This document shows, piece by piece, positions 8,044 through 17,977 of a stretch of 64,000 nucleotides of DNA (position 1 is its first letter; every line of letters starts with the position of its first letter). Source of the stretch: Melioribacteraceae bacterium (lineage in GTDB: Bacteria > Bacteroidota > Ignavibacteria > Ignavibacteriales > Melioribacteraceae); contig CP129490.1 in NCBI GenBank assembly GCA_030584085.1, forward strand, positions 1,459,511 through 1,523,510, in the 5' to 3' direction. The position numbers and the translations under genes were made by a program. The notes under the pieces were generated by a model that saw nothing but the letters and a program-made list of their open reading frames with translations, did not search any database and had not been told where the DNA came from.

Positions 8044-10131
8044 ATGAAGAAAGCATTACTTCTTTTAACGATAGTATTATTGAGCATGCCCATCATTGCT
8101 CAGACCTTTCCGGAAATAACAATAAGAGATATTCAATTTATTGCAGATCAAGATCTGTTAAATCCGCCTCACGATTATGAATCACCTTATGAAGGTGATA
8201 CAGTAGTTGTAACAGGTGTGATTAATGTGGCGCCATATTTTTACTCTACCGTTGATAGCGGTTTAACTTTAATTACAGGCGCACCTGCTATGTATATCCA
8301 AGATCCGAATGACCCGGAATTTGGTGGAATGCTTGTTAGATTTCCGGGCGGATCGGGTGCAGCTTTTAATTCACTCGATACCGGTATGGTTGTTAAAATT
8401 ACCGGCTATGTCGATGAATATTTTACTACAACCCAATTCAATATGATAAAATTTGAAGCCGGAGACGTAATTGATTTTAGCTCTCGACCACAACCTGTTC
8501 TGTTTACTTTAGATGAGTTTAGCGAAACCGGAACATCAGATCCTACTTACTTAGCTGAAAGATGGGAACACTCCTATGTTGAGTTTAGAAATGTGACTGT
8601 TAGTCATGCGTATTCATTTGGATCCGGTACCTATGTTATATTCGACGAAAACGGAACAGAAATATTAGTAGGAAATAAATCAACACACTGGCGGAACCAA
8701 CCCTTACCACTTCCCGGTACAGTGCTTGAGTATATCCGTGGATATATCGAAGATAGAACTAATATTGCACCCTATTATTATATGATAAATCCTGTATACC
8801 CTAATGACATAAAAGTTGGTTCTACTCTTCCCCCGAATGTTTCCAATGTTGATAGAGACATTGCGCTTGTTGGTTTTGGTGATCAAGTAGGTATTTCAGC
8901 AGACGCACTTGATTCAGATGGAACTATTAGTTCTGTGAAGGTATTTTATCAAGAAAACGGCGGTGCTTCGAAATCTGTAAACATGACTTTAACTGCCGGA
9001 AATACTTATACTGCCACATTACCTGCGTTCAATGATTCAACATTAGTTTCATTCTATGTTAAGGCGACTGATAATCAAGGCAATTCTTCCGCAAATCCGC
9101 AGGATACAGTGGAAAACAGATACTTTTACTGGGTATTAGATAGAGATATTACAATTCGTGATGTACAAAAAAGTCCTTTTGGCGGCGGTTGGAGTGCCTA
9201 TGATGGCTTTGAAGTAACTGTTTCGGGTATTGTAACTTCGGATACGTCAACAATTGGTTCTTCTGCAAGAGTACATGTACAGGATGGTACTGGTCCATGG
9301 TCGGGTATATGGGTTTTTGGCGATAACGTTTTACATCTTAGAGAAGGTGATAACGTCACCATAACAGGTACCGTAGATGAAGATTTCGATTATACACGAA
9401 TAGAAAACTTAACCAATGTTGTTATTAACTCTACAGGAAATCCACTTCCTGATCCTTTAGAAATTACAACTGATCTTGTTGCTACCTCGAGCAGCGGAAG
9501 TCTACCTGCCGAGTCTTACGAAGGTGTTTTGGTAGCATACTCTAATGTTACCGTAATTGATGAAAATGCTGACGGAAATGCGGGTCCTGATCAGGGTAGC
9601 GGCGGTAGCAGAAATTTTGGCGAAATTATTATAGCTGATGACAGTAATATTGGAACAAGAGTTGAACTGCAGCAGGGCAACAACGATTATCATAACTTCT
9701 GGGATTCATCTTTGGAAAATGAACCGATAAGAATACAAACCGGAAATAGTTTTGATAAAATTATCGGTATTCAATATTTCTCATTTAGCAATTACAAACT
9801 TGTTCCAAGAACCAATAATGATTTTGAAGGAATGACAACAAGTGTAGAGGATGAAGTTTTGACTGCAGATAATTTTGCATTAGCACAGAACTATCCAAAT
9901 CCGTTTAATCCTTCGACTGTAATTGAGTTCTCCATCCCAATGACTGGAAAAGTATCATTAAAAATTTATGATATTTTAGGTCAGGAAGTAATGAGCCTGC
10001 TAAATAAAGAAATGAACCGTGGTATTCATAGAGTTAATTTTGATGCTTCGAAACTTAGTTCCGGAATCTATTTTTATACTCTGCAGTCAGGTAATTATAT
10101 ACAGTCTAAAAAAATGATGCTTATTAAATAA
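8044..10131 (+). CDS. T9SS-sorted secreted protein with OB-fold-like domains
   Basis: This is a 695-aa protein with a signal peptide ending MPIIAQ. Two similar domains (about 20-235 and 375-590) carry the pattern VTVSGIV ... VHVQDGTGPWSGIWVF ... GDNVTITGTVDE. This resembles the OB-fold domains attached to secreted nucleases such as YhcR. Between them is an Ig-like domain (about 265-360). The C-terminus from NYPNPFNPST to KKMMLIK is a T9SS sorting domain. Nucleic-acid or sugar binding is an inference from the fold. It is followed by a terminator-like hairpin at 10141. Confidence 0.75.
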   Translation: MKKALLLLTIVLLSMPIIAQTFPEITIRDIQFIADQDLLNPPHDYESPYEGDTVVVTGVINVAPYFYSTVDSGLTLITGAPAMYIQDPNDPEFGGMLVRFPGGSGAAFNSLDTGMVVKITGYVDEYFTTTQFNMIKFEAGDVIDFSSRPQPVLFTLDEFSETGTSDPTYLAERWEHSYVEFRNVTVSHAYSFGSGTYVIFDENGTEILVGNKSTHWRNQPLPLPGTVLEYIRGYIEDRTNIAPYYYMINPVYPNDIKVGSTLPPNVSNVDRDIALVGFGDQVGISADALDSDGTISSVKVFYQENGGASKSVNMTLTAGNTYTATLPAFNDSTLVSFYVKATDNQGNSSANPQDTVENRYFYWVLDRDITIRDVQKSPFGGGWSAYDGFEVTVSGIVTSDTSTIGSSARVHVQDGTGPWSGIWVFGDNVLHLREGDNVTITGTVDEDFDYTRIENLTNVVINSTGNPLPDPLEITTDLVATSSSGSLPAESYEGVLVAYSNVTVIDENADGNAGPDQGSGGSRNFGEIIIADDSNIGTRVELQQGNNDYHNFWDSSLENEPIRIQTGNSFDKIIGIQYFSFSNYKLVPRTNNDFEGMTTSVEDEVLTADNFALAQNYPNPFNPSTVIEFSIPMTGKVSLKIYDILGQEVMSLLNKEMNRGIHRVNFDASKLSSGIYFYTLQSGNYIQSKKMMLIK

Positions 10132-10140
10132 TTTATTTTG

Positions 10141-10174
10141 GGCGATGCAAATTTTTGTATCGCCATATTTTTTA
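10141..10174 (+). terminator. Putative terminator after the OB-fold gene
   Basis: GGCGATGCAA pairs with TTGTATCGCC (one G-T pair) across a four-base loop, with a T-rich tail ending just before the next start codon. It may attenuate rather than stop transcription into the lipoprotein-receptor genes. Confidence 0.6.
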
Positions 10175-10180
10175 GAATCT

Positions 10181-11734
10181 ATGAAGAAATCAATTTTATA
10201 TAATCTTGTCTTCGCTTTAATAGTATTTGGATTTATATCTTGCAGCGAATCACTTACGGATAACCAAATTCCAAATTCTGCCCCCGATACTTTTATATTT
10301 TTATTCCCGGATAACGACATAAGCCAGCAGCCAAGCCGACTTCAAGTACACTGGTGGGGTGATGATCCTGACGGATTAATTGTTGGTTTTTATTTTAAGT
10401 GGGATGGTTTAGATGATCATTGGACTTTCACTAGCAAGAATGACAGTCTTTTCTCATTGCCTATAGGAACTGCGGACACTACATTTAGTTTTCTAGTAAG
10501 TGCTGCTGATAATGGTGGCAACGGTATTTATGATAATTCGGTGATGCAGAATGGAATTGATTACGGACCAGAACCATTTATTGATATGAATGATAATGGA
10601 GTTTATGATAATGGGGAACAGTTTTATGATATCGGCTTAATTGACCTTACTCCGGCCGAGAGATTATTCCCGATTAAAAATTCACCTCCTATAGTAGAAT
10701 GGAATGAAGCAAGTAGTCTTCCTCTCGTATCATTTCCGGTAATAACAGTTGGATGGAATGCAACTGATACCGACGGGGATGAATCTATAACTGAGATTGA
10801 AATTGCATTAAATGATACATCCAATTTTGTTGCACTTGGCGGCTCAACAAGACTTGTTACACTTCGAATACAAGATCTTGCGGCAGCATCCCCGCAAATG
10901 GAAATTCTATTAAATGCAGATGAAAACAATATTAATCCCGAATTGCTTGGTGGTCTAAAACTAGACGATAATAATAGAATAATATTAAGGGCTAAAGACA
11001 TTTCAGGTGGAGTATCTAAGCAAATAGTTCTTCCGGATACTTCAAGAGATTGGTTTGTTAAAAAGCCAAGGGGAAAGCTTCTCATTATTGATGATTATGA
11101 AGGGGGAGCTGAGGCTGCTAATTTTTATATAACCAGTTTTAACAGTCTAAATGGCGGGGTTTTGGTTGATAAATATGATGTATTCGATTTGGAAAATAAT
11201 TTATTACCTTATCCAAATATTTCATTTTTAGAAACACTTAAATTGTTTGACTACATCTACTGGTATTCCGATGCAAGTCCAAATCTTACTTTTGCAAACT
11301 TGGTAACGCAAAAATTTATAAATAATGGTGGTAAAATTTTCTTTTCAATGACTTTTGAAGAAACTTCCGGTGATTTCGCATTTGATCTAGCGACTTTACA
11401 AAATTTTCTTCCAATTGATTCATTAGGGCAGGATCAAGCCGTTCCATTTCTATTAAGAGGAGCTTCAATATTACCATCAAATTCAGGTTCAGGTTATCCA
11501 CAGTTAGAAACAACATCAACAGTAGGTTTTGTAAGAACATTTGTTCCATCGGTTACAGCGGTTGAAGTTTATGATTTAGCAAGTCAACAGATTAATGGAA
11601 ACATTAGCTTCATCGATAACTCAAAGAGTCTTTTCTTTATTGGAATCCCACTAAATAACGCTGATGGTATTTCCGGAAATGTTCTTAAATTATTAGAAAA
11701 AGTATTATTCGAAGAATTTGGCTTAAACTTATGA
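10181..11734 (+). CDS. Large lipoprotein of unknown function
   Basis: I place the start at ATG 10181 (MKKSILYN), because the longer frame would put 12 residues, encoded by the terminator hairpin, before the signal sequence. The protein is about 517 aa with a lipobox ending FGFISC. The N-terminal half has Ig-like motifs (DPDGLIVGFYFKW, then DTDGDESITEIEIALND). The second half, from GKLLIIDDYEGG onward, looks like an alpha/beta domain similar to glutamine-amidotransferase-like folds. Its stop overlaps the start of the TonB-dependent receptor by four bases, so the pair is translationally coupled, and a role as surface partner of that receptor is likely. Confidence 0.7.
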   Translation: MKKSILYNLVFALIVFGFISCSESLTDNQIPNSAPDTFIFLFPDNDISQQPSRLQVHWWGDDPDGLIVGFYFKWDGLDDHWTFTSKNDSLFSLPIGTADTTFSFLVSAADNGGNGIYDNSVMQNGIDYGPEPFIDMNDNGVYDNGEQFYDIGLIDLTPAERLFPIKNSPPIVEWNEASSLPLVSFPVITVGWNATDTDGDESITEIEIALNDTSNFVALGGSTRLVTLRIQDLAAASPQMEILLNADENNINPELLGGLKLDDNNRIILRAKDISGGVSKQIVLPDTSRDWFVKKPRGKLLIIDDYEGGAEAANFYITSFNSLNGGVLVDKYDVFDLENNLLPYPNISFLETLKLFDYIYWYSDASPNLTFANLVTQKFINNGGKIFFSMTFEETSGDFAFDLATLQNFLPIDSLGQDQAVPFLLRGASILPSNSGSGYPQLETTSTVGFVRTFVPSVTAVEVYDLASQQINGNISFIDNSKSLFFIGIPLNNADGISGNVLKLLEKVLFEEFGLNL

Positions 11735-14538
11735 AAAAATATTTGCTGATTTTATTCATAATTACTTCTCAATTATTACTTGCACAGACTAAAGGAAGAG
11801 TAGGCGGCAGTATAGTTGATGCTGCCACAGGCGATCCGCTACCTGGAGTGAATGTTTTAGTTAAAGGTACATACTTTGGTGCAGCATCTGATTTTAAAGG
11901 GGAATTCATAATTAATAATGTTACCGAAGGTTCATATACAATCGAAATATCTTTAATTGGTTATAAGACTTTACAATATACGGGTGTTGTAGTTGAGTCA
12001 AATAAGACGACGTTTTTGGAAGTTAAGATGGAAGAGTCAGTACTTACATTAGAACAAGATGTAATAGTAATTGGTGATAAGCCCTTAGTTGATATCGAGG
12101 AGACCCAGAGTAAAAAGACTATTACTAAAGATGATATTGAAATGGCCGTAGTAGAGGATATAAAGGATCTAGTTACACAGCAAGCTGGAGTTGTTAAATC
12201 TGATAATTCGATTCACATTCGAGGCGGCAGAAGTTATGAGAATGCATTTCTATTGGATGGAGTTTCGGTTCAAGATCCTCTTGCCGGAACTGGGTTCGGA
12301 CTGCAATTAAGTTCAAACGCGATTGAAGAGGTTGAAGTAATCACTGGTGGTTTTAATGCTGAATATGGTCAGGCTACTTCGGGTATTGTAAATGTTAGAA
12401 CAAGAGAAGGAAGTGAAAAGATATCTGGGTACTTCTCTTATAAAAGAGACAATTTTGGGGATAGATCATCCAGCCATGTATTTAATATAGATATTGCCGA
12501 AGCTAACCTTAGCGGACCGGAGCCAATCACAAGTGTCCTACTTCCTGCGATCGGATTAGATATACCCGGAAATATTTCTTTTTTCACAAGTTTCTACATG
12601 GGTTTATCGGATGGAATTACTCAAGGATTATATAAACCCACAGCTAAACAGCTTTATTCTTCTACGTTTAATGGGACAAAATTTGCACCAAGAGCAGAGA
12701 ATAGTTGGTTTTTTCTTGGTAAGCTGACTTATAGTATTACGCCAACAATGAAGTTAACTTATTCTTATAATCAATCAGTTAATATCAATCAGAATTCACA
12801 ATCATTACAGGCAAATTTAGAATACGTTGAACCGAGTCCGGGTTATCAATATACTTATCAGAACATTTTAGATAATGCGAACACATTTACACATAACAAT
12901 ATTTATAATACAATAAGTTGGACACATACACTTAACTCATCAACATTTTATGAAATCAAAATAAGTCATTTCTTCTCGAATCTAAGAGCTGATGCTAATG
13001 GTCTTTCTTGGTCAGAATACACAGAACCAAAAGATATAGTCACATTTCCTATTGAGTATTATAATCAAGGAAGAGATAGAATTGGCGTAATCCCGGGTGA
13101 TGGTTTGTGGGATGTTGGAAACCCATCAACTTGGAGAGATCATTACGTGGATGAATTATCATTCAAAGGAGATTTAACAAGTTTCTTTGATGAGAAGAAT
13201 AAATTTAAAGCGGGATTTAATTTTGTTTTTCAGGAAATGCAGCAGATAGATATTTATAGACCATGGATTGGTGAACTCGGATTAAATAATGATATCTATA
13301 AAGTTCATCCTGCGCGTGGTTCAATGTATGCTCAGGACAATATAAACTTTAGCGGGATGATTCTAAATTTTGGTTTAAGAATGGATTTTTGGTTTCCCGG
13401 TAAATATGTAGATGATGCGGTCAAGAATCCAGATGTAGTTACTATTCCAGATGAAATACGTGATCGTTATTATGAAGATTCATTCGGATGGTTTGGCGAT
13501 AGAAGATTCAAAGCCCGTTTGAGTCCCCGAATTGGAATATCCCATCCGGTTACAGATAATCAGATATTGTTCTTTTCGTACGGACATTTTAGTAAATGGC
13601 CAAGACCACAGTTCGTTTATGCAAAACTTAATCCAACGAGTGCTCAGTCTTCATTTCAAAAATTCGGAAATCCAAATTTAAATCCTGAGACCACAGTAGC
13701 TTATGAGCTGGGGCTTAAAACTTCGTTTTCTCAAAATGATGTTTTAACCGTAACGGCATACTACAAAGATATTTTTGATTATGTAAGAACAAGAACTGCA
13801 ATAATTCAATCTGCTCGATTTGCAAATCAATCCTTTATAACCTATGCCAATCTTGATTATGCTCGTTCGCGTGGAATAGAAATAGAGTATAGAAAACGGT
13901 TAGGCAATTGGTTTACCGGAATGTTTACATTTTCATATGCTATTGTAACAGGTAAAAGTTCATCTGCAGATGAAGGTGTTTTAATTTTAAGAGGTGATCT
14001 AGACGAAACGATCAAGGAAGAATACGTTTCATGGGATAGACCTTTTACTGCTTCAACAAGCTTGAATTTTAATATCAGGAAGGGAGAACCATTATTTGGA
14101 TTTGGGGAAGGCATACTTGATGATATTAGTATCTATACAAGACTATTTTTCCAATCTGGGAAACGTTACACACCAGCTGTGTTTTTGAACTCATATGATC
14201 CTGATGGGCGCCCTGAATACAACTTTGATAGAACAAACAGGTATGGTGAAATAGGTGATAACTGGTTCTGGATTGATTTAAATATTACAAAATATTTTGA
14301 AGTTGCTGGTTTGAATATGTCGGTATTCGCAGAGATAAACAATTTACTGGATACACAAAATTCAGCTATTATAAACCCGGTAACAGGAAAAGCGTATGAA
14401 TACGGTGATCCAACTCCTACGGATTGGAATGATCCGTTGTATCCGGATTTGCAGGCACCAATTTCACCTTATCCCTTTAATCCGGCAAGGTATTTAACAA
14501 AGCGAAATATAAAATTTGGTTTCAGCGTTCGCTTTTAG
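11731..14538 (+). CDS. TonB-dependent receptor (SusC/CarboxypepD-reg type)
   Basis: This is an outer-membrane, TonB-gated importer of 935 aa. The signal peptide (about 18 aa, ending LLLAQ) is followed by a carboxypeptidase-regulatory-like domain (residues 22-105; GGSIVDAATGDPLPGVNV). The plug is at about 125-230, with IHIRGGRSYENAFLLDGVSV and a NAEYGQATSGIVNV block. The rest is a beta-barrel ending in FGFSVRF, with a terminal Phe as expected for barrel assembly. The substrate is not evident. It sits between a coupled lipoprotein and a PorV-like protein inside a block of secreted proteins, so it may import products of that surface machinery. Confidence 0.9.
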   Translation: MKKYLLILFIITSQLLLAQTKGRVGGSIVDAATGDPLPGVNVLVKGTYFGAASDFKGEFIINNVTEGSYTIEISLIGYKTLQYTGVVVESNKTTFLEVKMEESVLTLEQDVIVIGDKPLVDIEETQSKKTITKDDIEMAVVEDIKDLVTQQAGVVKSDNSIHIRGGRSYENAFLLDGVSVQDPLAGTGFGLQLSSNAIEEVEVITGGFNAEYGQATSGIVNVRTREGSEKISGYFSYKRDNFGDRSSSHVFNIDIAEANLSGPEPITSVLLPAIGLDIPGNISFFTSFYMGLSDGITQGLYKPTAKQLYSSTFNGTKFAPRAENSWFFLGKLTYSITPTMKLTYSYNQSVNINQNSQSLQANLEYVEPSPGYQYTYQNILDNANTFTHNNIYNTISWTHTLNSSTFYEIKISHFFSNLRADANGLSWSEYTEPKDIVTFPIEYYNQGRDRIGVIPGDGLWDVGNPSTWRDHYVDELSFKGDLTSFFDEKNKFKAGFNFVFQEMQQIDIYRPWIGELGLNNDIYKVHPARGSMYAQDNINFSGMILNFGLRMDFWFPGKYVDDAVKNPDVVTIPDEIRDRYYEDSFGWFGDRRFKARLSPRIGISHPVTDNQILFFSYGHFSKWPRPQFVYAKLNPTSAQSSFQKFGNPNLNPETTVAYELGLKTSFSQNDVLTVTAYYKDIFDYVRTRTAIIQSARFANQSFITYANLDYARSRGIEIEYRKRLGNWFTGMFTFSYAIVTGKSSSADEGVLILRGDLDETIKEEYVSWDRPFTASTSLNFNIRKGEPLFGFGEGILDDISIYTRLFFQSGKRYTPAVFLNSYDPDGRPEYNFDRTNRYGEIGDNWFWIDLNITKYFEVAGLNMSVFAEINNLLDTQNSAIINPVTGKAYEYGDPTPTDWNDPLYPDLQAPISPYPFNPARYLTKRNIKFGFSVRF

Positions 14539-14574
14539 CAAAAAATTATATGCGATTAAGTTAAGGAAGATTAA

Positions 14575-15555
14575 TTGAAGCGATTTTTTTTCTGTTTTTT
14601 ATTCATTGCACTAGTCTCGGGTAATTTACATGCTCAGCTTTTCCCGACCTTAGGTGGTCAACGAGCTGGAATTTCTACGGCACAGTTTCTCAAAATAGGA
14701 GTTGGTGGACGTGCGACCGCAATGGGGGATGCTTTCATTGCTGTTGCTAATGATGCATCGGCACTTTATTGGAATCCGGCTGGATTAGTACAAACAAAAA
14801 GAGACGAAATACTAATTTCGCACAACCAATGGTTAGTTGATATTTCTCATCAATTTATTGGAGGTATTTATCACATCTCAAGTAACGATGTGATAGGTGT
14901 TTCTTTAACCGCGCTTCATATGGATGATATGCCCGTTACAACCGAAGTTAGACCTTTTGGAACGGGAGAGTATTTTACATTTGCCGATCTTGCAATTGGA
15001 TTCACTTATTCCAGAAAAATGACAGAGCAGTTTAGTTTTGGTGGAACGATAAAGTATTTTGAGGAAACTCTAGATAAGCTGAAGATGCGTGGAATTATGA
15101 TAGATCTTGGAACTTACTATTGGACTGGACTTGGGTCAACAAGGTTTGCAGTAACAATTTCAAATTTTGGAAATGAACTGGCACCGGACGGTGAAGTTGT
15201 ATTGTTCGGTAATAGAAAGCAATCTGAATGGCAATCATTCTCTCCACCAACGATATTCCGTTTTGGAATTGCACTAGAGCCATATCAAGATGAACAGCAT
15301 AGAGTAACCGCTTCTGCGCAATTGAATCATCCGAATGACAATAGTGAAAATGTTTCTGCTGGTGTAGAGTATTCATGGAAAGAAATCCTTTACGTTAGAG
15401 GTGGTTATAAAATAAATGTAGAGGGTCAAGATTTTACATTTGGAGCTGGAGTTAGTGCCCCAATAAGTTTTGCCGACATAACATTTGATTATGCCTATGC
15501 AAAATTTTCTAAGTTAGGTTCTGCTCATAGATTCTCATTATTGTTAGGGTTCTAA
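14575..15555 (+). CDS. PorV/PorQ-family outer-membrane protein
   Basis: The 326-aa protein starts at TTG 14575, preceded by AAGGAAG. The signal peptide ends near LHAQ. The GVGGRATAMGDAFIAVANDASALYWNPAGL segment is the hallmark of the PorV/PorQ family, FadL-like outer-membrane barrels used by T9SS. The remaining alternating strands fit a barrel of about 14 strands, ending in LLLGF. PorV carries T9SS cargo to the sortase. This copy lies in a gene block rich in T9SS cargo, but whether it is the general shuttle or a dedicated one cannot be read here. Confidence 0.8.
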   Translation: MKRFFFCFLFIALVSGNLHAQLFPTLGGQRAGISTAQFLKIGVGGRATAMGDAFIAVANDASALYWNPAGLVQTKRDEILISHNQWLVDISHQFIGGIYHISSNDVIGVSLTALHMDDMPVTTEVRPFGTGEYFTFADLAIGFTYSRKMTEQFSFGGTIKYFEETLDKLKMRGIMIDLGTYYWTGLGSTRFAVTISNFGNELAPDGEVVLFGNRKQSEWQSFSPPTIFRFGIALEPYQDEQHRVTASAQLNHPNDNSENVSAGVEYSWKEILYVRGGYKINVEGQDFTFGAGVSAPISFADITFDYAYAKFSKLGSAHRFSLLLGF

Positions 15556-15561
15556 AATAAA

Positions 15562-16647
15562 ATGAAGACGATTTTAATTATAATTTCGCTTTTTGTATTT
15601 GCATTATTATACACATCATGTGCTGATAAATTCGATGTAACTCAATTTGATTCGGCTTTTGATGATAATCCAAACATTGGCGACACGGTATATATTCAAC
15701 AATTTCCCGTTTGGCAAGGATTTAATAATCCTAAAGATTTAATTATTGGTAGGGAACCATTTTTGTACGTAGCAGATACTGATAATGATAGGATTGTAAT
15801 GATGAATGTTGCCGGCGATAATCTTGGAAACATTTCAATCAAAAAACCTATTGCACTTGCACAGGACTATCAATTAAATCTTATTGTTTGTGCGGAATAT
15901 GACACTACCATAAATGGTACACAAATAAATATGGGTGCGGTTTACAAAATAAATTTAGTTGATGCCGGACACATAATTGCAAACGCTAAAATTACCCGCT
16001 TATTACCCAAATCTAATTTTGATTTTAATCGACCTAATAGAAGATATACGGGTGCTGCAGTTTTCAGTGACAATTCGTTTTATATCTCGCGAACGGGACC
16101 GGAAAACAATAATCCGATAGACCCTGATAATGTAATTATGATCTTTAGAAAGAAGACTTTAACCGACGGGACAAAAGTAGATACATTAGTTGGAAGTTTA
16201 CCGTCATTTCAACCGACTGGAACAGGATTGATGTCCGCCTATGAAATAAGTTCACTTACTTCGCTTAATAATGGCACTATTGATTTTATAATGACCTTAA
16301 CCGGTGACACAAGTTTTAAAACACAATGGTTAAGATATATTCAAACGACAGATTTCACCGGTTATCAAAGCAGGCTCTCCGCTTTTTCATCTGATCTTAT
16401 GGCAGTTGATAAGTTTGAAAAGCCTGAAGACGCAACGATAGATAATGTTGGCAATATTTACGTTGCAGATGCAGCAAAGGATTCGGTATTTAAGTTCAGC
16501 AATTTCGGTGATGAGTTAACATCATTTGGTGGAAGTGACTTATTAAATTCTCCTCATGCTGTGGGTTATTTTGACAGAACACTCTATGTACTCGATACAG
16601 GTAATAACAGAATTTTGCGATTTATTTTATCGACAGAATTAGATTAA
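15562..16647 (+). CDS. NHL-repeat-like beta-propeller lipoprotein
   Basis: This is a 361-aa lipoprotein with lipobox LLYTSC. The body has NHL-type propeller strands: FLYVADTDNDRIVMMN near residue 70, then IYVADAAKDSVFKFS and LYVLDTGNNRILRF at the end. Such propellers usually bind proteins or ligands. It starts six bases after the PorV-like gene, so it belongs to the same transcript. No enzymatic motif is seen. Confidence 0.75.
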   Translation: MKTILIIISLFVFALLYTSCADKFDVTQFDSAFDDNPNIGDTVYIQQFPVWQGFNNPKDLIIGREPFLYVADTDNDRIVMMNVAGDNLGNISIKKPIALAQDYQLNLIVCAEYDTTINGTQINMGAVYKINLVDAGHIIANAKITRLLPKSNFDFNRPNRRYTGAAVFSDNSFYISRTGPENNNPIDPDNVIMIFRKKTLTDGTKVDTLVGSLPSFQPTGTGLMSAYEISSLTSLNNGTIDFIMTLTGDTSFKTQWLRYIQTTDFTGYQSRLSAFSSDLMAVDKFEKPEDATIDNVGNIYVADAAKDSVFKFSNFGDELTSFGGSDLLNSPHAVGYFDRTLYVLDTGNNRILRFILSTELD

Positions 16648-16701
16648 CTCTTTGAAAAATTAAAGTATTTTTTTTGCTCTTTTAATCTTCGGATTCATAA
16701 T

Positions 16702-17946
16702 ATGGAAAAACACCTTCGAGTGCTATTATTGGCACTCTTGTTTTCAGCGAACTTACTTTTTAGCCAAGAATTAGTAAAAATTGCTACTTACAACGTCTTG
16801 AATTATCCCGATAATTCGTTTACAAGAAATCCTTACTTTGCATTGATAATGGACGAGATTGATCCGGATATTTTAGTTGTTCAAGAAATTAAAAGCCAAA
16901 CGGGAGTTAATCAATTCAGATCAAATGTGCTAGGCTCAAAATATAATGCTGGGACATTTGTTGACGGACCCGATGATGACAGAGCGATTTTTTATAAAGA
17001 CTCTCTATTTACGTTTGTTTCAAATAATCCAATCAAGACAAGTCTTAGAGATATAAATGAGTTTACTGTAGTTCATAACTTTACTCAAGATACACTTAGA
17101 TTATATGGACTGCATCTTAAGGCCTCGAGCGGTTCGGATAACGAGCAACGAAGATTAGATGAAGTTACAGCATTAAGAAGTGTAACCGATCAGTTATCTG
17201 ATGGAGTGTATTTTATAGTTCTCGGCGACTTCAATGTTTATTCATCGTTTGAACCGGCTTATATAAAGCTTCTGGATAATTCAACGCCCGGATATGTGAT
17301 AGACCCAATAAACAAACCGGGAGGCTGGAATAATAATTCTGCTTTTGCAGAAGTTCATACTCAATCGACTAGAACTGATAATATAGGCGACGGTGGATCG
17401 ACAGGGGGTCTTGACGATCGCTTTGATCAAATTTTAATTTCGGAATCGATCTATCAACCCGGTGGGGTAGATTATGTAAGCGGTACTTATACATCCTTTG
17501 GAAATGACGGTAATCACTTTAACGGCTCAATAAATGACGGTACAAATACCGCTGTTGGTTCTGAAGTTGCAAATGCGCTTTATATTGCTTCAGATCATCT
17601 TCCTGTATATGCTGTTTTTGATTTTGGTATTTCAACCGGAGTTGATGATCCAGAGAATTCTGAACTAAATTTTGAATTATCTCAAAACTACCCTAATCCG
17701 TTTAATCCATCTACAAAAATTTCTTACTCACTTTCTGAAAACAGTAATGTAATTATAAAAATTTATGACATACTCGGAAAACAGATCGTTGAATTAGTAA
17801 ATGAAATAAAATTAGCTGGCACATATACAACTGAATGGAATGCATCGGATTATTCCTCGGGTATATACTTCTACTCTATCGAAGCCTCATCCATCAGTAG
17901 TGGTAAATATTTTTCAAATACAAAAAAAATGATGTTGGTTAAATAA
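16702..17946 (+). CDS. T9SS-sorted endonuclease/exonuclease/phosphatase-family protein
   Basis: This 414-aa secreted protein has the EEP fold of DNase-I-like enzymes: ATYNVLNYP near residue 30, VQEIKS near 62, GDFNVYSS near 175 and SDHLPVYAVFD near 300. These match the metal-binding and catalytic blocks of the family. The signal peptide ends near LLFSQ. From NYPNPFNPST to KKMMLVK it is a T9SS sorting domain, so the enzyme should be displayed on, or released from, the cell surface. Nuclease activity is the most natural reading, given the neighbouring endonuclease-I gene; phosphoesterase is the alternative. Confidence 0.85.
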   Translation: MEKHLRVLLLALLFSANLLFSQELVKIATYNVLNYPDNSFTRNPYFALIMDEIDPDILVVQEIKSQTGVNQFRSNVLGSKYNAGTFVDGPDDDRAIFYKDSLFTFVSNNPIKTSLRDINEFTVVHNFTQDTLRLYGLHLKASSGSDNEQRRLDEVTALRSVTDQLSDGVYFIVLGDFNVYSSFEPAYIKLLDNSTPGYVIDPINKPGGWNNNSAFAEVHTQSTRTDNIGDGGSTGGLDDRFDQILISESIYQPGGVDYVSGTYTSFGNDGNHFNGSINDGTNTAVGSEVANALYIASDHLPVYAVFDFGISTGVDDPENSELNFELSQNYPNPFNPSTKISYSLSENSNVIIKIYDILGKQIVELVNEIKLAGTYTTEWNASDYSSGIYFYSIEASSISSGKYFSNTKKMMLVK

Positions 17947-17977
17947 ACGATACTTATAAACAAAAAATGGAGGCAGC